From Sinonovacula constricta (lineage: Eukaryota; Mollusca; Bivalvia; Cardiida; Solecurtidae): a stretch of DNA of 64,000 bases. The translations under genes were made by a program, and so were the position numbers. The notes under the pieces are model-generated. The model was not told where the DNA came from. It saw only the letters and a program-made list of their open reading frames with translations, and did no database searches. The stretch lies in the NCBI GenBank assembly GCA_007844125.1, contig CM017564.1, forward strand, positions 10,550,020-10,614,019, written 5' to 3'. Below are positions 47,631 through 62,557 of this stretch, one piece after another. Every line of letters begins with the position of its first letter. The first letter of the stretch is position 1.

Positions 47631-50600
47631 ACTTTTTACTTTAAATGCCATCGATAACAGGCTAACCACCTGACACCGACGGCAACAATTTGATACACCA
47701 TTATTTTTATATGTATATTTATATTTTAAAGATAACTTTTTTATGGTGGCGGATCGTATTTTATTTATTGAAGCATTATCTTTAAATGATGTTTACTCTC
47801 AACTTTCAAAGAAACGTATCGGGTTTTATAGAAGGATAATATCTTATGGTCAACATAACGCTCATGGCTAGAGTAAAAGTCATGTATATAATGACTAAAG
47901 TACAATTCATGCTAATATTTATAGTCAATTGATTCAGAAAAGATCAGGCAACCATCAGATAAATATAAAAAATATGTTTAAAATCACCAAATAGAATCAT
48001 ATTTTGAGTTTGTATGTTGTTGATTTTTCAGAAAGAAGCTAAAATATTTGATACGAAAATCGTTTCTATGTAGTATTCGCAGTTACTGATTAAATGCATT
48101 TATTTTTAAATAAGGTTTATTCTTTCGTAGCAATCATTGTCTTATTTTTAATCAATGGTATTTAATACAGTGAATTTTACAAGTAATGGCGTTTAAAAAT
48201 TATCATATACGCATGTTGCAAGCAAAATAAGAAAGTCATTTCTATCTTATTGGCATTGCTTTTTAAGTATAAAACTTCGTTCATGACTGTTTACGCAATA
48301 CTTGTATTGGAAGCAAATTAAAGTTTATTCTCTGAAATCGGAAACCTATGGGAAATGTAATTTCGGTGTTTAAGTTGCGATTTTAATTTAACAAGAACAT
48401 TATAATCCACACTTTTCTTGGTTAATATTTTAATTGTCGTTTACGTTTCCCTGGATATTCGTTTAAATTAAGATTAGGTTTAACTTAATTGTTTGTGTAC
48501 GTTTTACAATCATATCTGCCCTCTGCCCGAATAATGCTTTGTGCATAGAGTTAACGGCATATTTAGCATATGAATTGAACACACACACATATGATATATA
48601 TAACACATATAATATATATACTGACCTTATTTGAGAAGATAAGTTAATAATGGTCAGCAAAATTGTTGTAACCAATACCGTTGACATTATACCAAGTATT
48701 AACATAGGCTTTAAATGAGTCTGAATATGTTTCAAATCATTATTTTAAGATTTTAAACTTTCTAAGACATGCTAGGATTAGATTGATCAATTAAGTTGTC
48801 GCGTCGAAGCTTAATTATCAAAGCATCATGTCAGTAGTGTCTTCTAAAATAGTGTGGGATAAATAAGGAAAACATGTAAACTACGTTCTAGAAAGTTTAA
48901 AATCTATTTCAAATTGCACTAGTGACAATAAACAGGAACATATTAATACGGATACCGATTAAGGCAATTATTCATTTTGAAGTTCTTAGTTTGAAATTTA
49001 CCTATTTTTCTCATTTTCGGTTAGCCGTTCAATGATCTATTGGCTGTTTACTATTTACCATTTTCAGCATCTTTATTATTTACATATGTATATATTTATC
49101 TGATAACGGCACAAAGGACTAGTCTAATTCGAGTATTGGGTACTGTTAATCTGACCTTTACCGATCCAAGATAGAAAATCTGATTGAAACATACAGGTAG
49201 AATTATTTACGTGGCAATGTTAGCTTAACTTTCGATAAAACTTTGGACAATACTGTTTTCCATAATAATACTTTTGTGGTAGCTAACAATACAATAAAAT
49301 GCCAACATAATTTATTGCCGGCATTAACATCCTATATTTGTGCCAAATAAAATAAGCTAAGAAAGGATATTTAATAAGATTTCACAATTTGTTTTGAGCT
49401 TACTAGGACGCATTAGACGAAATACGAGGTTGATGTACCTGAACTGTGTTGGTAACAATTTGTGTGACACGAGGCACAAAATCAGCTCTCCCCATTCAAC
49501 GAACTCAACATACATTTAAACTGACCGAGACTACACGCTTCTCGAAAATGCTGTGGCATCGCGTTCCATATTCTTCCAGGCGTTTCAGGCTCCACGGATC
49601 GGAATAAGCTGAGCCCGTATCTTGTGGTCCGCTATAAAAGTCAAAACACAATAGAAACAAAATCAAACTGCTTTTGACAAACAAGAATTACATCCAATAA
49701 AAATGCCGCAAACAGTACATTTGCAAGGAAAAGGATACACATACAAGACAACCAGGCGGTAAATAGCTAAACCGAAGCCAACCGAGCGATAGCAATAGTT
49801 CTATTCAATCAGTCATAAAATTGAGCAGCTAAAAGGGGGAACTAGGGTAGATTGACGTTTCTAAGTCAAATAAATTTCAGTCATATAGACTTCAGAATGC
49901 TTAAATACTTCCACTATTTCGCTTAAACATTTTACAGGTAATTTGGACGTAAAGCAGTTCTAAAACAAAGAAAAGCTTCAGTTATCTAACATGGTCATTT
50001 AGATTAATATCATCTGACAAGAAACGACGCACCAATCATTTCACATCTATCCAGTATTACAATTAGCTTTTTTTAATTTATGATTCGTTTTATTTCTGAA
50101 CCATCATTAAAGACATCTTTCTTATAAACGTGGTCTTATTTAATTATCTATTATTATTATTGTATAATCTTTTATGTTTCATCTTCAGAAAACTGGCTGT
50201 ATGTCATGGCTTAATTTCAATTTTTTTTCTAATTGACAGGAAATGTAAAAAAAACACATCATTATCTTGTTATTCAGACAGATGATTGGCCTTTTATGGA
50301 AGTGCTAATCGAGATATATTTGATATAATAAGTCGTCAGCCAATTTTGTTTATATCAGTCTATAATTTAACCATTTTGTGTATTCCTGATTAACACTGTT
50401 CACAAAAATACCCGAATGTATTTCATAAAATTATTGAAAGGGGACAAGTGGTTTAAAGTGTTTTGGCATTGTAAGCAACGGAATTTATAAATTCACACAT
50501 GTAGCATCCAACATCTTGCTACAATAGTTGCAATTATCAGGTAGCATTTATCTGTCTACTTCCAAGAACCTTTTAATCTGGCTTGTAACACTCTATTGGG

Positions 50601-52754
50601 CTCTATTAATGTACCGATTACATTTCAAGAGGTGTTCCTTTCGAAATTAAAATAAATATACAATTATTTAAAATACATTTTTTTCGCCTGATTATAAATG
50701 GGATTGACTATGGTTGACAGTTATCTTTTTGAATTTAAAACAAACATAAGGAGGTTCAGTTTAAATGACATTCAAATTTAGCTTTAAGTTCGTTAAGGAA
50801 ATGTTTATTTTTGTCTTTTTGACCCTCATTAATTCGTATTTATGATTTGAACTTTTCGTCAACTGGAGACTAAACAACTTTTCCGATTTTGATCAAATTT
50901 ACTAAAATACACACTTTGGACAAATTCGCCATTAATTACATAGATCTAAACAGTCAACAGAGTGATATAGATAAATATAAACAATTTATAAATATACAAG
51001 TAACATAATTGTGTCTGCATTTCGTTTTAATTATAGCACGATTTTAACTCGGTGATAAAACTTTACAGAAAATGTGTTTAGTTATGTTAACTTGCCCTCT
51101 ACTGATGTTCTGTGTACGTAATATGATTGAAGGGTATAACAGAACAGCGTATGCCACAATTATATATTTATTTTTATTGAAACTTCACTTTTTTCTCAAG
51201 TAAAGTCGATTTTAAGTGCCAATAAATGTAGGTTATAACTTTTGTACATACAATAAAACAGTCAAGAATAACTTATACAATTAAAGCCAATAAATACGGT
51301 TTTAATAGTTCAAAAGAAACAGCCACTGTTTGAGTTTGATACTATCGACCTAATAATGATGCTTGAAACATCGAAACATGTAAGGCAAAACCACAAGCAA
51401 GTTCAACCTTGAAAAATAATTTCTTGTTGATAGCATTAACATTTTGCTACAATGCAATTACTTTACATCAAAAACTTTAATTTACAATCAAAGAAGCTCC
51501 TTAAAATATTTGAGATTTGATTTTCGTATTTAATATCAGCATACACTGCTTTAGAAACCACTTCAGAAAGTTCATAGTTTCTATTGCTTGAAGTGTACCA
51601 CGATCTATTGCGGTACATCTAGAGCGTATTGCAATATGTACCACAATATATTGCCATATTTAATCAGAGTACAATAATGAGCTATTCCATTCAATATAAT
51701 GAGCAAAATGAACAATGAATGCCTTAATAAAATATGACATAGCTTTATAAGCTTTATAAGTGGAGGTAAACACAGGAAAAAGAAAGTAATATGACGGGAA
51801 GGTCGCAAGCACAAACAAACAACAAAATAACTGCAACATTCATGGCCATGTTTCCAATGTATTAGAGGGATGATTATTCATTGTGTATTGTTTATACTTC
51901 CACTGTATCTTATAAGCGCATCAAAATGGCGACAAAATGTGGCACTTTTACCAATTTCCTTTGTTGATCTTCCCTTTTGCAACCAGGAAGGGGTCCACAC
52001 ATCGCTGTTGCCATTAAAATCGGGAATATGTTCAGAAAAATCAATCAGCCCGGCCATCTTGTTTACAGTTTGTAACGGTTATGTTTGATTAAATTGCCGA
52101 ACAAAAGGTAATTATTACTGCAACAACAATCTCATAACACCTGGCTAATTGTAGTAAATTTTATGCCGACAAATTTAATGCTTCGATGCAAAATTCGTTT
52201 TCTTAAATATAGAAATTAAATAAATCTAATCACAATTTTATTGTAATATATATGGCAAATGCAAATCGAGTACACCGCACATCGCGGGCTGTTTAGAATG
52301 AGTTCCATTAATATGCATTCGACTTCAGACAATATTTCAGTCAGTTATCAGTGTTTGTTTTTAATAAATAGGAGCATCTTTGACTTTGAATTCAGAAAAT
52401 GGTAGCAGCATCCAAATTATACAAAATATCATAAAAACGGTATGTTTCGTGTGTATTGCGGTACTGTATTTACCCTTTATAGAAATGTACCGGTATACCG
52501 GTCTGCTGCGAAATCCTTACTAGTTTCTAATGTTGCCTATTTTTAAAAAAATGCTACGACTGTGTTTCACCAAAATTGCAGTCATGGATATAACGAGCTG
52601 TGTCATTTTGCATCGGAATTGAACGGGCGGACGGTCGGATAGACGACCTAGCGGATAGACATAAGAGCGGAATGACGGTGCCAAAGACAGACAGACAGAC
52701 ATAAATGTATCCAAACAGACATGGAAACAAACCAGACAACCATTAATATTTATT
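47631..52754. other. AT-rich intergenic DNA, nothing recognised
   Basis: The longest featureless stretch (5.1 kb). A less AT-rich patch at about 49400-49650 has no usable frame. TATG/ATAC-type short repeats near 48580-48620 are minor. No gene or element copy is supported. Confidence 0.5.
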
Positions 52755-53609
<855 letters not shown>

Positions 53610-53646
53610 TGATGATGATGATGATGATGAGATGATGATGATGATA

Positions 53647-53702
<56 letters not shown>
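53610..53702. repeat. (GAT)n trinucleotide microsatellite
   Basis: About 31 GAT units with two small interruptions (GAGATGATG near 53630 and GATAATGAT near 53645). The frame encoding poly-Ile on the minus strand is an artefact. Confidence 0.97.
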
Positions 53703-53703
<1 letters not shown>

Positions 53704-54547
53704 GAGGCAGTTTCTTCGTACCCGAAGATCACTGGGAACAAGGTCTGGTCCGGGTGAGCAATACTTCTGTTAACTGTACACATCAAACCAGGACTTAAAT
53801 TTTCGGGAACAGTTGCCGCAAATTACATAAAAACAGGTGATATGTAATTTAACAATAACGAATTTAATACCAGCATTAGTAGTTCAAACTCAACAACATC
53901 CCTATTGCGGATGGAAATAAAGGAACCTCTTGGCTTACACCTGATGACTAATAACATTAAAATAAACATTAGTGGTGATAATAGACACACGGCATGATAA
54001 AGTTATGTCCATTTGCCCTTACATACGATTAATGCTTATCCATACATCTATATTCATATATTAACACATTATTTTCTTGCAGGCCTTAGAGAACAAATAA
54101 AAGGAGGGATGTTTTTATAATTTGAATGATAGACGGCCCAACTTTTTTTCTATGTGAAGTGACCAGGCAGATTTTTACAGAGTTTTGCTTTAGGATTTAT
54201 CTACGTAATGATAGAAGTTCTAGAGGATATACAACTTTCTTTGACATTAACCTGGAATTTAAGTTTTAAATTTAAAGTTTAAAATCACAATAATTTGACA
54301 ATTAAGGCGATTTGTTTATATATACAGAGGTATCACTTGTAAATGCATAAGGTCCTTATCAAACATAAATTCTATAACAGTGTTAATAAAAACAAAGAAT
54401 TAGAGGATATTGTGTTATTGCTGGATATCTTAACTTGGTTTGTAATTTATAAATGGGCGTTTTATTATTTGATAATAAGCCGATAGCGAGAAAACCACTG
54501 ATAGAAACATTTTTACTAGAGTAAGCAGATTGGCTTGCATGTGATTA
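53703..54547. other. AT-rich intergenic DNA, nothing recognised
   Basis: No supported gene or repeat copy was seen. Confidence 0.55.
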
Positions 54548-54805
54548 CCTTTGTCCTTTGCCTTTTCAAAGTTTGGTATTTGTTGAAATACACATAGGAC
54601 TTTGTCGTATATTCAAAATGGCATAATCAAACAGGAATGCGTGGAGTGTCATATAAATAAGAATATATATGACAAAGTCCTATGAGCATTGCAACATATA
54701 CCAAACTTCAAAAAGGCACAGAACAAAGGTATTTCTCATGCAACCCAAGCGAAAAGTAAGAACAAAGTTGTAATGAGTCATTTAATGAAAAGAGCAAACC
54801 CTAAG
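54548..54805. mobile_element. ACCGGT-core element, head-to-head inverted pair (palindrome)
   Basis: The right part (54655-54805, + strand) is the 5' third of subfamily 1: AAATAAGAATATATATGAC, AAAGTCCTATGAGCATTGC, AGAACAAAGGTATTTC, GTAATGAGTCATTTAATG and AAAGAGCAAACCC. The left part (54548-54614) is the same 5' end inverted: CCTTTGTCCTTTGCC, then CATAGGACTTTGTCGTATATTC. The arms of about 67-69 bases surround about 46 bases of other sequence. Neither copy contains the ACCGGT core. Confidence 0.85.
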
Positions 54806-55892
54806 TCAATTCGTAATTTTGGGCTATATACGGTGCATTAAAGATTCTTGAACTCCATGAATATGAATTTCATCTTTAAAGAATTGTACAAAGCAAACAT
54901 GGCAGGTTTACCTATTTCGTACTGGGCTTGCAGTTTATAACTGCATCCTTTTTGGCTTGAGTTGACAGCGAAGATTTAATAAGCATTTTGCTTCACTCAT
55001 AAGATGCAGATAAAACTCAAACCGTTAAAACAAAGCACGTCTGAATCTGATTAATGTTCTAAAGATATTATCACAAGTTTATTTATTTGCTCTAGTTGTA
55101 CTTTTATGGTCAGCCCTTAAATTTAAAACGAATGAGGATAATATTTCAATAGACAATACATTTGACGATACACCCACGTATATTGCTACACAAGAGTATA
55201 AAAATTTACATGACTTCGGCCATGCATATGGATAGGCAAGTGGTCGATAAGTGAAGAGAATAGCCAATGCTTATTGGCTACCAGCTGGTGTCCGGCATAA
55301 ACTCCATTCAGCTTAAACTGATTAAATTTTGATATCGATGCAATCATGGTTTAAAATGTCAGTGGCATATGTACCACTCAGACACTCGATATTAAGACAT
55401 ATTTATTGGTTGCATAAAAATCCTAACATTGCCTACTTTTAAAGCAAACTTGGAAATGTGACATCGATTTGAATCAAAGACTGAGAACGTACCTGTAAGC
55501 AGCTGAATACGACTCATTTAGATGGTAATTATCACATGTTTGATGCAATAAGGTTCGTACAAGGTTCGTGAAGAGCAATTATGAAGTTAAAATGCGTACG
55601 CAATCATTTTCACCGGGAATGTCCAGTTTGTACCCAATCAACCGATGTGTGAAAGATTTACACTTTCACATACTTTCACACTTCGTACTAACACTTCTCT
55701 GTGACATTTATCGCTGCTATAATCTCGATTATCTTTATTGAACTATTGTCTGTTAATTGCGATTGTAACTCCTGAAGATGACAAAACAAATCACGAGATG
55801 AGTTTCTTTCCATCCCATTATCTACGTGATACGGCGAAAGACAAAAAAGAAAAAAAGCTCCCGCATTTGACAGTAAAGTTAAATATTAGAAG

Positions 55893-55895
<3 letters not shown>
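54806..55895. other. AT-rich intergenic DNA, nothing recognised
   Basis: No supported gene or repeat copy was seen. Short local repeats of CTTTCACA occur near 55655-55680. Confidence 0.55.
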
Positions 55896-55957
<62 letters not shown>

Positions 55958-55970
55958 TGAAGAGAGAGAG
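55896..55970. repeat. (GA)n microsatellite with CAGA interruptions
   Basis: A purine tract of about 75 bases: a clean GA run first, then CAGAGA and GATGAAGAGA variants. Confidence 0.95.
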
Positions 55971-58239
55971 ATAGACATATATATATACGACATCTGTAAT
56001 GGGGTACATTGGTGAAATGGAAATTGTCTCCCTTGTTAGATAATAATTATACGAGGTATTCCAAACAGTAGTTAGGTCCTTTTAATTGAAATTCTTGGAC
56101 TTTATCGCCTTTCCTTTGTAGACATTGCAATAACAAATCGTGAAATTTCTTACTATTGCACAAATATAAGCTTAAAATTCATTAACATATTTATAGAGAT
56201 TTGTTATTTAAAAAAGAAAATGGAAGTGTTAATGATGGTTAACCTGCGTATCACAAGAAAGGCAGATAAGTCAACATTCACTCCAAAGAGCACAAGCATA
56301 AAAACCGAGTAAAACAAAAGAAAGGACCTACTTGCATTTGGCGATTATTCAGGTGAGACTATTCATTAATGTTTCTCATTACTTTTTAAGCACAATTACA
56401 CACATATTATTTCTTTTGTACTGTGTTAAGAAGTGCTATTTTAAATCTCTATAAATGGCAAAATTACTAAACAACTGCTTAATGTTTTACTACATAAACA
56501 GTATATCCTATTAAATGGTATCCACCTTACTAGACCTTTTCTCTTAACTTATTTTATTCTGTTGTATGCGCTAGAAAGAGAAAGAATTTAGTTTATTTAT
56601 ACATATAATATTTTATATATATGGGTAATATTTTATTTAACCACACGTCATTTTAATAGATGTGATTTATGAATTTCAAAGCGTACGTTTTGTCAACACT
56701 AGACTTACTATTTGACTTCACCCACTCCATGTTGTTAAAAACAACTTCAAATTTCATCCCCAAAGCTTGTTTTATAGCAATACGGTTATCGTGTTTCACA
56801 TTGCCGGTTCGGATTAAACTGTTTGAAACTGAATATTTTAGTTATGGATTATAACACTGATGCCATTGTAGCCCGATAATTTTTCAAAAAGAAACACATT
56901 AATGATAATGGCTGCTCTCGTGGGTGTGTTAACACGCCTATATGAAAGTGGACAACTGTCGTGATTTCAGACAAAATGAAATCCGATCAAGATAAATAGT
57001 CCTTAACATCAAAGAGTTAATCTAGAAATGTTTAAATAAATCCAAATAAAAAAGACAACGAAGCAAAAACGTTTACTATTTCATATTTCCGTTAAAGCTA
57101 CATCGGTTAATTGATGTTTAACTTAAATCAATCTCTAATTAGAGCTGAATTAACATTGTTCTGGTTTTAGTAATAGTCATGTTTCATAATCATGATACAG
57201 AAGAAATAAATTTAAACACGCCGTTTTAACTTGTCTCTCCCAATCATTTTCATATGACAGTCACCGAAATGCTATTGATTATAACTCGGACACATCGTTA
57301 ATACTTCTAATAGCTTTCATTTTCGCATACGAGACGAGTCACTGCCTATAAGTCTATAAAGAATGTAATTTATTGGATTCACAGACTCTATTTATTCCGA
57401 CCTGATTTATGTTCGTTTGTCATACATTTCCTTATTTGTAAATGACATTCTATCCGGTAGAAATATAATAGCTTAAATGTATGTTAAAAATAGAACAATA
57501 TGACATTCCAATATCAGATAAAACAAATAAAAGCAAGATGTTAGAATATGATAACATGAATTTACATGTTTACTCATTAATTAGTTTTGTGTTTGTAGTC
57601 CATTCGGTCTTTTTGATGCCGTTACGTCTATTCAGGATTAGGTCGTGATTTTTTGTCTTTTACAGTTTCCTTACTGTCAATATATACAAAAAAATTCTAA
57701 TTCATTTATTTAATTCTTCTTTTTCCTTTTGTGTACTTTGGGTACAATTACAAAAGTGAGATACGTTTATTACGATATTTAAGGTTTGTGCATTAATATA
57801 CACCTCATTATTGAGTGTTGCAATTGTGGATTCGGCTAGTGTTCATGTTGCTAAAGTTTGGCAATATATTTCTGAAACTACCATATTCTTTTTTTTTCTA
57901 AGGAAAACGTATTATGAAATTCTTATAGAACTTATAGTCTTATTTTACTTTTAATTTACGTCCTTGATATCATTAGATGACATTTTTACTTTTCATGTTT
58001 ACGATAAATCTTCAGTTGAAACGTAAGCGATCTTCTCTATTAGCCATATTAAGACAAAAACAGTCTAATGACGCATTACAAAGTCATGCTTTTATATATG
58101 ATAGACTGACTAACACGATGTCTACCTAATATGTCGCCATTAATTACCTAGATCCAGACAAGCATGGGAAATATGTCCATCAGATATCTCGTACTTGTTT
58201 TCCCTTTTAAATTCAGGTATTTATCAAAACATCAGATTG
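55971..58239. other. AT-rich intergenic DNA, nothing recognised
   Basis: No supported gene or repeat copy was seen. Confidence 0.55.
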
Positions 58240-58440
58240 TTGATCAATGATAATTGTAGGGATGTCTAGGTAATTCGGCAAAGAAAGACCACAGACAAAA
58301 GGTCTGGATAGAACCACCAGTGTACTACAGGTCATCTGGGAGACCTTCTATCTGATAATTACTCGAACCCACACGGTAAGCGCAGAGTTAGCTGATTTTC
58401 CAGTCCGCAACTCAGTCCTTATTTAAGAACGCCCCTTCTG
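58240..58440 (-). mobile_element. SINE-B, diverged copy
   Basis: On the minus strand it carries, in order, GGGGCGTTCTTAAATAAGG (decayed 5' end), CGTGTGGGTTCGAGTAATT (B-box region), AGGTCTCCCAGATGACCTG, CTGGTGGTTCTATCCAGACC and TTTGTCTGTGGTCTTTC. These correspond one-to-one with the blocks of 2495-2720. The 3' end is unclear near 58240. Confidence 0.75.
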
Positions 58441-60913
58441 ATAAGTATGTTCTGAGACAAGATGCCGTAGCTCTGCAGAAACGTATTGTAACTAGTTAAC
58501 ATTGTTTTAACTACCTAGGATGCTCAACAAGTTCACCTAGTTTGTAACATTTATTTTTGATGGAAAAAAAATCTAGTCACATTGATAGGCTTTTGTGTTT
58601 TACATTAATAACAATTAAGGGCATAGAGTGCTTAACGATGAGAGCACTGCAGTAATGGAAGGCTCACAAATATTGAATGATATATTAATTGAACAAGTCG
58701 ACCAAACATATAAAGGATACTTACATACAATCTACAAGTGACAATCTTTCGGACATAACCAATCAGGAAATATTAGTTTATATATTGGTGTAGTTATTTA
58801 ATTACACCAGTGTCATTGCCGTAACATAAATTTAAATCCTTACCTAAACACGCATATGCAAATTATCATTAATACATATTGATACCACAGAACATAATAA
58901 AATTCATTGAATGACTGTTTCATGAAGAAATAAGCATAAGCGCCCGATACGTTGTGTATAATAATAACATGCTAATTATAATAAGTTAATGCAAAACTAT
59001 CATAGTGCAGCTTTTCGAGTTATTATCTGTTAATTAAGCAGTAGAATTCAACTAGTAATAAAACTTATATTTGTATTTTCAAATTACTAATTGCTGAGTT
59101 TACAAATATATATATATTACTTTTATGAAAGTATCGCATTTTGTAGGGTTTTTTCAATGCTTCCGTAGACGTATGTGCGAGAGCTTTAATTTATTACAGC
59201 AGAAATGGGAGTTACCTGGTATTGTGATGCATTTAGAAAATTACCAAAACGCTTTGTCTTTCCAGGGAAATTATAAATTATAAGGTGATGATTAGTAAGA
59301 TACTAGTGTGTTTAATATGAAGAAACATTATCGATTACTAATCTTTAGAAGTGAAAGTTTTCGACATTTTACTTGGTAAGAGACTAATGTCAAATGAGGG
59401 TGAACACTGACTGATTAAACTATATTTTTACGTGTTAACATATTCTAAATAAATTAGCGAATAGTTTGTATAAATTTAAATATATTTCCAGAAGTTCTAT
59501 ATAAATTTCAATAAATAGTATACACTTTAATACATTATAACAATTATGACTTATTAAGATAAACATAAATTTACATACAAGAACATAAATTCAAATAATT
59601 TATGAAATTCGAATTGCAATGATAATAAAAAAAATCATTTATGCAAGTGTATTTAAAGTGAATGCCATTCATGCAAATATTTTGTGTGATCTACTTATAT
59701 TGCACATGTATGCTTATATGTGTAAATGTTCCCATGTTTCTTATGATTTTTGGAAGTTATTGAACATTAGGTAAACTGTATTTAAAATATGGTAATATTT
59801 GTAATATTTGTAGATACATGAATATTACATTTTTTATTATTTCTTGTTCTTATATCTTTATGAACCGTATTGGGCCTTTTTATTTTATACTGGAGTCCGA
59901 GTGACTTCGCGTTATACTTGAAATGGCCCAATACGTGTCATCAACCGATGGACGTCAAAATCAACGATTCATTTCTGATACTTACATTACATTTATGTTT
60001 AATTAGAATCAAATCAAACGTTTTAAAAGTAGATATTTACATCCTCCTCACTTACTGTACGAATTCTGCTATAAAATATTATTTGACAAGCATGCCTGCA
60101 TTTCGTTATTACTGTGTTTCACTTTGTTATGAAAATGTGGCTTCGGGAATACTTGACAAAGTCAATTTCATCTTGACACGAATTTTTAAGTTAAACACTA
60201 TATATTAAGCTTGAATGTACAAGTTAACAGAGATAAGAAACATGTTCGTGACGCTACACCGTGGCACCGTTGTTTTACGAGTGTATGTTGTTGTATTAAC
60301 TTTTGTAAGAGAAATACTCGATTGCGCATTTTAACATTCATCACATTCAAATGAATCTTTAAATTTGTGTGAGCAACATTGAAAAGAGGAAATAATTTGT
60401 CATAAAAATATAAAATATTAGTTAATTTATTTTATACTGATTATGTTTAACAATGGATTAGGAGGTACAAGAAAACAAATTGAACAAATTGACATATTGC
60501 ATTTTTATATACTTACATGATTATCAAACAGTCCATAATATGCTATTGAATACATATTTGTTCAATAAAAGTTTCAACAAGAAAACACTATACCAATATC
60601 TAAGATTCTTTTTACGCTCGTACGTTGTTACATAAATTTAATTTTAGTAACATAAACTATAAATGTATCCAAAAGATCATTCTTTTCCATAATAGGTCTT
60701 GACCCTCTCGAAGTTAGAGCAAAAGAAAGAGTCAAAGCTAATAATGATTAGTTTTATGAGAATATATTATATAACTTAAACGCTAAAAGATGTAAGAGTT
60801 AAAATTCACATTTTGTTATACATTTTATATAGTCTGATTCCGGAGTCAATACAGTTTAATTTCCGTGCTAATTGGGATAAGAAATTCTAAAATTTTACGG
60901 AAATGTCCGAATA
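58441..60913. other. AT-rich intergenic DNA, nothing recognised
   Basis: About 2.5 kb with no supported feature. A 112-codon open frame at 59870-60208 has Cys-rich, hydrophobic text without any domain I recognise, and is not called. Confidence 0.5.
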
Positions 60914-60965
60914 TTTTTTTTTTTTTTTTTTGAGAAAAATCGCAGCGACCAATTATGAATATTAT
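60914..60965 (-). mobile_element. SINE-B solo 3' end with poly(A) tail
   Basis: On the minus strand, CATAATTGGTCGCTGCGATT is followed by TTTCTC and an A run (60914-60931 as T on the + strand). It matches the last 25-30 bases of the SINE-B copies at 2495-2720 and 28431-28610. The tRNA-like part and body are absent, consistent with a strongly 5'-truncated insertion. Confidence 0.65.
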
Positions 60966-61811
60966 TGGAATTTTAAATCTGCAATGTTTTGCCATTTTGG
61001 CTGAAAATTATTCCAAAATAAAAATATTATAATTCCCTTCCTTCGTTTCTGAGAAAGAAACTTGGTACTTCAAATGCGCATTTCGGAGAAAACACCTCTC
61101 AAAACGAAAAAAGAAAATCTCTGTAGGAAGACTGCCACTCCCATCTTTAGGAGTGCGCTGAACTAGGTAAATAATGTTACATCATCTGCAACCAGGCGAG
61201 ATCTGTACCGGGTTTATTGAAATTTATTAGTTTGCCAGAAGATATCTTTTCCGGGAAGGTAAGATCATTAGCAAGAATAAGATTAATTAGCACCTGCAGT
61301 CGAATCATGAAACTTTCAAAAAATATGCATGTGCCAAATAGGGGCGTTGAATTGCGTCGCATAAACCATAATAGACCAATTATGACGGTTTTTCAACACA
61401 TAGGGTCATTCTTGCCACATCAAAACACTATTAAACTTACAGGTACATTTTTCAATAATACTTGTTTCGATAAATAATTACAACAGGAATAACTCGGAGT
61501 TTTCATGTCTGAAAATGTAAAAATACGTATAATATTATTGTCTTAAAAAATCAGCAAACGACGACTTTTTTAAGCGCATTAAGTGTTTATTAAGGTTTTT
61601 TTGTAAGAAACAGATGTATATGTATGTGTATTAATATGTATATGTATATAGGAAGTTGTAGGTTGGCTTTTGTTTTGAAGACATTTTCAGACCTTTATTT
61701 TCTCCTTTTTCCAGTATTCAATCAGTAAGGATTTTTAATAGCCAATTAATGCGAGCTTAAAACCTATTTGTTTCAGTTAAAACAAATGCGATTTCATAAG
61801 TAACGAATTAT
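60966..61811. other. Intergenic DNA, nothing recognised
   Basis: No supported gene. A small overlapping pair of open frames (61177-61362 minus, 61217-61477 plus) lacks any recognisable motif. Confidence 0.5.
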
Positions 61812-61813
61812 CT

Positions 61814-61852
<39 letters not shown>

Positions 61853-62242
61853 TTAATTTATTTATTTATTTACTTTTTTTCATTTAGTTATTTATTTAGT
61901 TAGTTAGAAAGTTAGTTAGTTAAATTTGTAGTTAGTTCGTTAGGTAGGTAGTTTGGTAGTTACATTTGTTGTTAGTTAATAAGTTAGGTAGGTAAGTAGG
62001 TAGGTAATTGCATTTGTAGTAAGTTAGTTAGTTAGTTACATTTGTAGTTAGTTAGTTTCATTTGTAGTTAGATGTTAGTTAGTAAGTTATTTAGTTATTT
62101 AGTTACATTTGTAGTTAGTAAGTTAGTTACATTTAAAGTAACTAGTTAGTTACTTAGTTACATTTGTACTTAGTCAGTTAGTTATATAGTTAGTTACATT
62201 TGTACTTAGTTAGTTAGTTAGTCGCATTTGTAGTTAGAGGAC

Positions 62243-62315
<73 letters not shown>

Positions 62316-62557
62316 CGTTTGGAGTTAGTTAGTTGGTAACATTTTTAGTCAATTAGTTAGTTAGTTAGTTAGTTAGTTACATTTGTACTTAATTGGTTAG
62401 TTCGTTCGTTACATTTGGAGTTAGTTAGTTACATTAGTAGTTAGAGGTTAGTTAGTTAGTTAGTCAGTCAGTCAGTCAGTCAGTCAGTCAGACAGTCAGT
62501 CAGTCAGTCAGTCAGTCAGTCAGTCAGTTAGTTAGTTAGTTACATCTGTAGTTAGTT
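61812..62557. repeat. Complex tetranucleotide array: TTTA, TTAG and CAGT blocks
   Basis: It begins with a TTTA run (61812-61870). A long TTAG region follows (to about 62460), punctuated about a dozen times by a motif close to TTACATTTGTAGTTAG. A CAGT block (62463-62529, one GACAGT interruption) and a short TTAG end close it. The three block types differ by single-base changes, suggesting expansion of mutated units. Confidence 0.95.

Noticed and set aside
59870..60208. 112-codon open frame on the + strand
   Set aside because: Hydrophobic, Cys- and Tyr-rich text typical of AT-rich noncoding DNA. No motif or start context supports it.
61812..62557. Telomere-like repeat, because of TTAG units
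   Set aside because: The units are TTAG tetramers with many variants, not TTAGGG or TTAGG, and the array is internal to the sequence.
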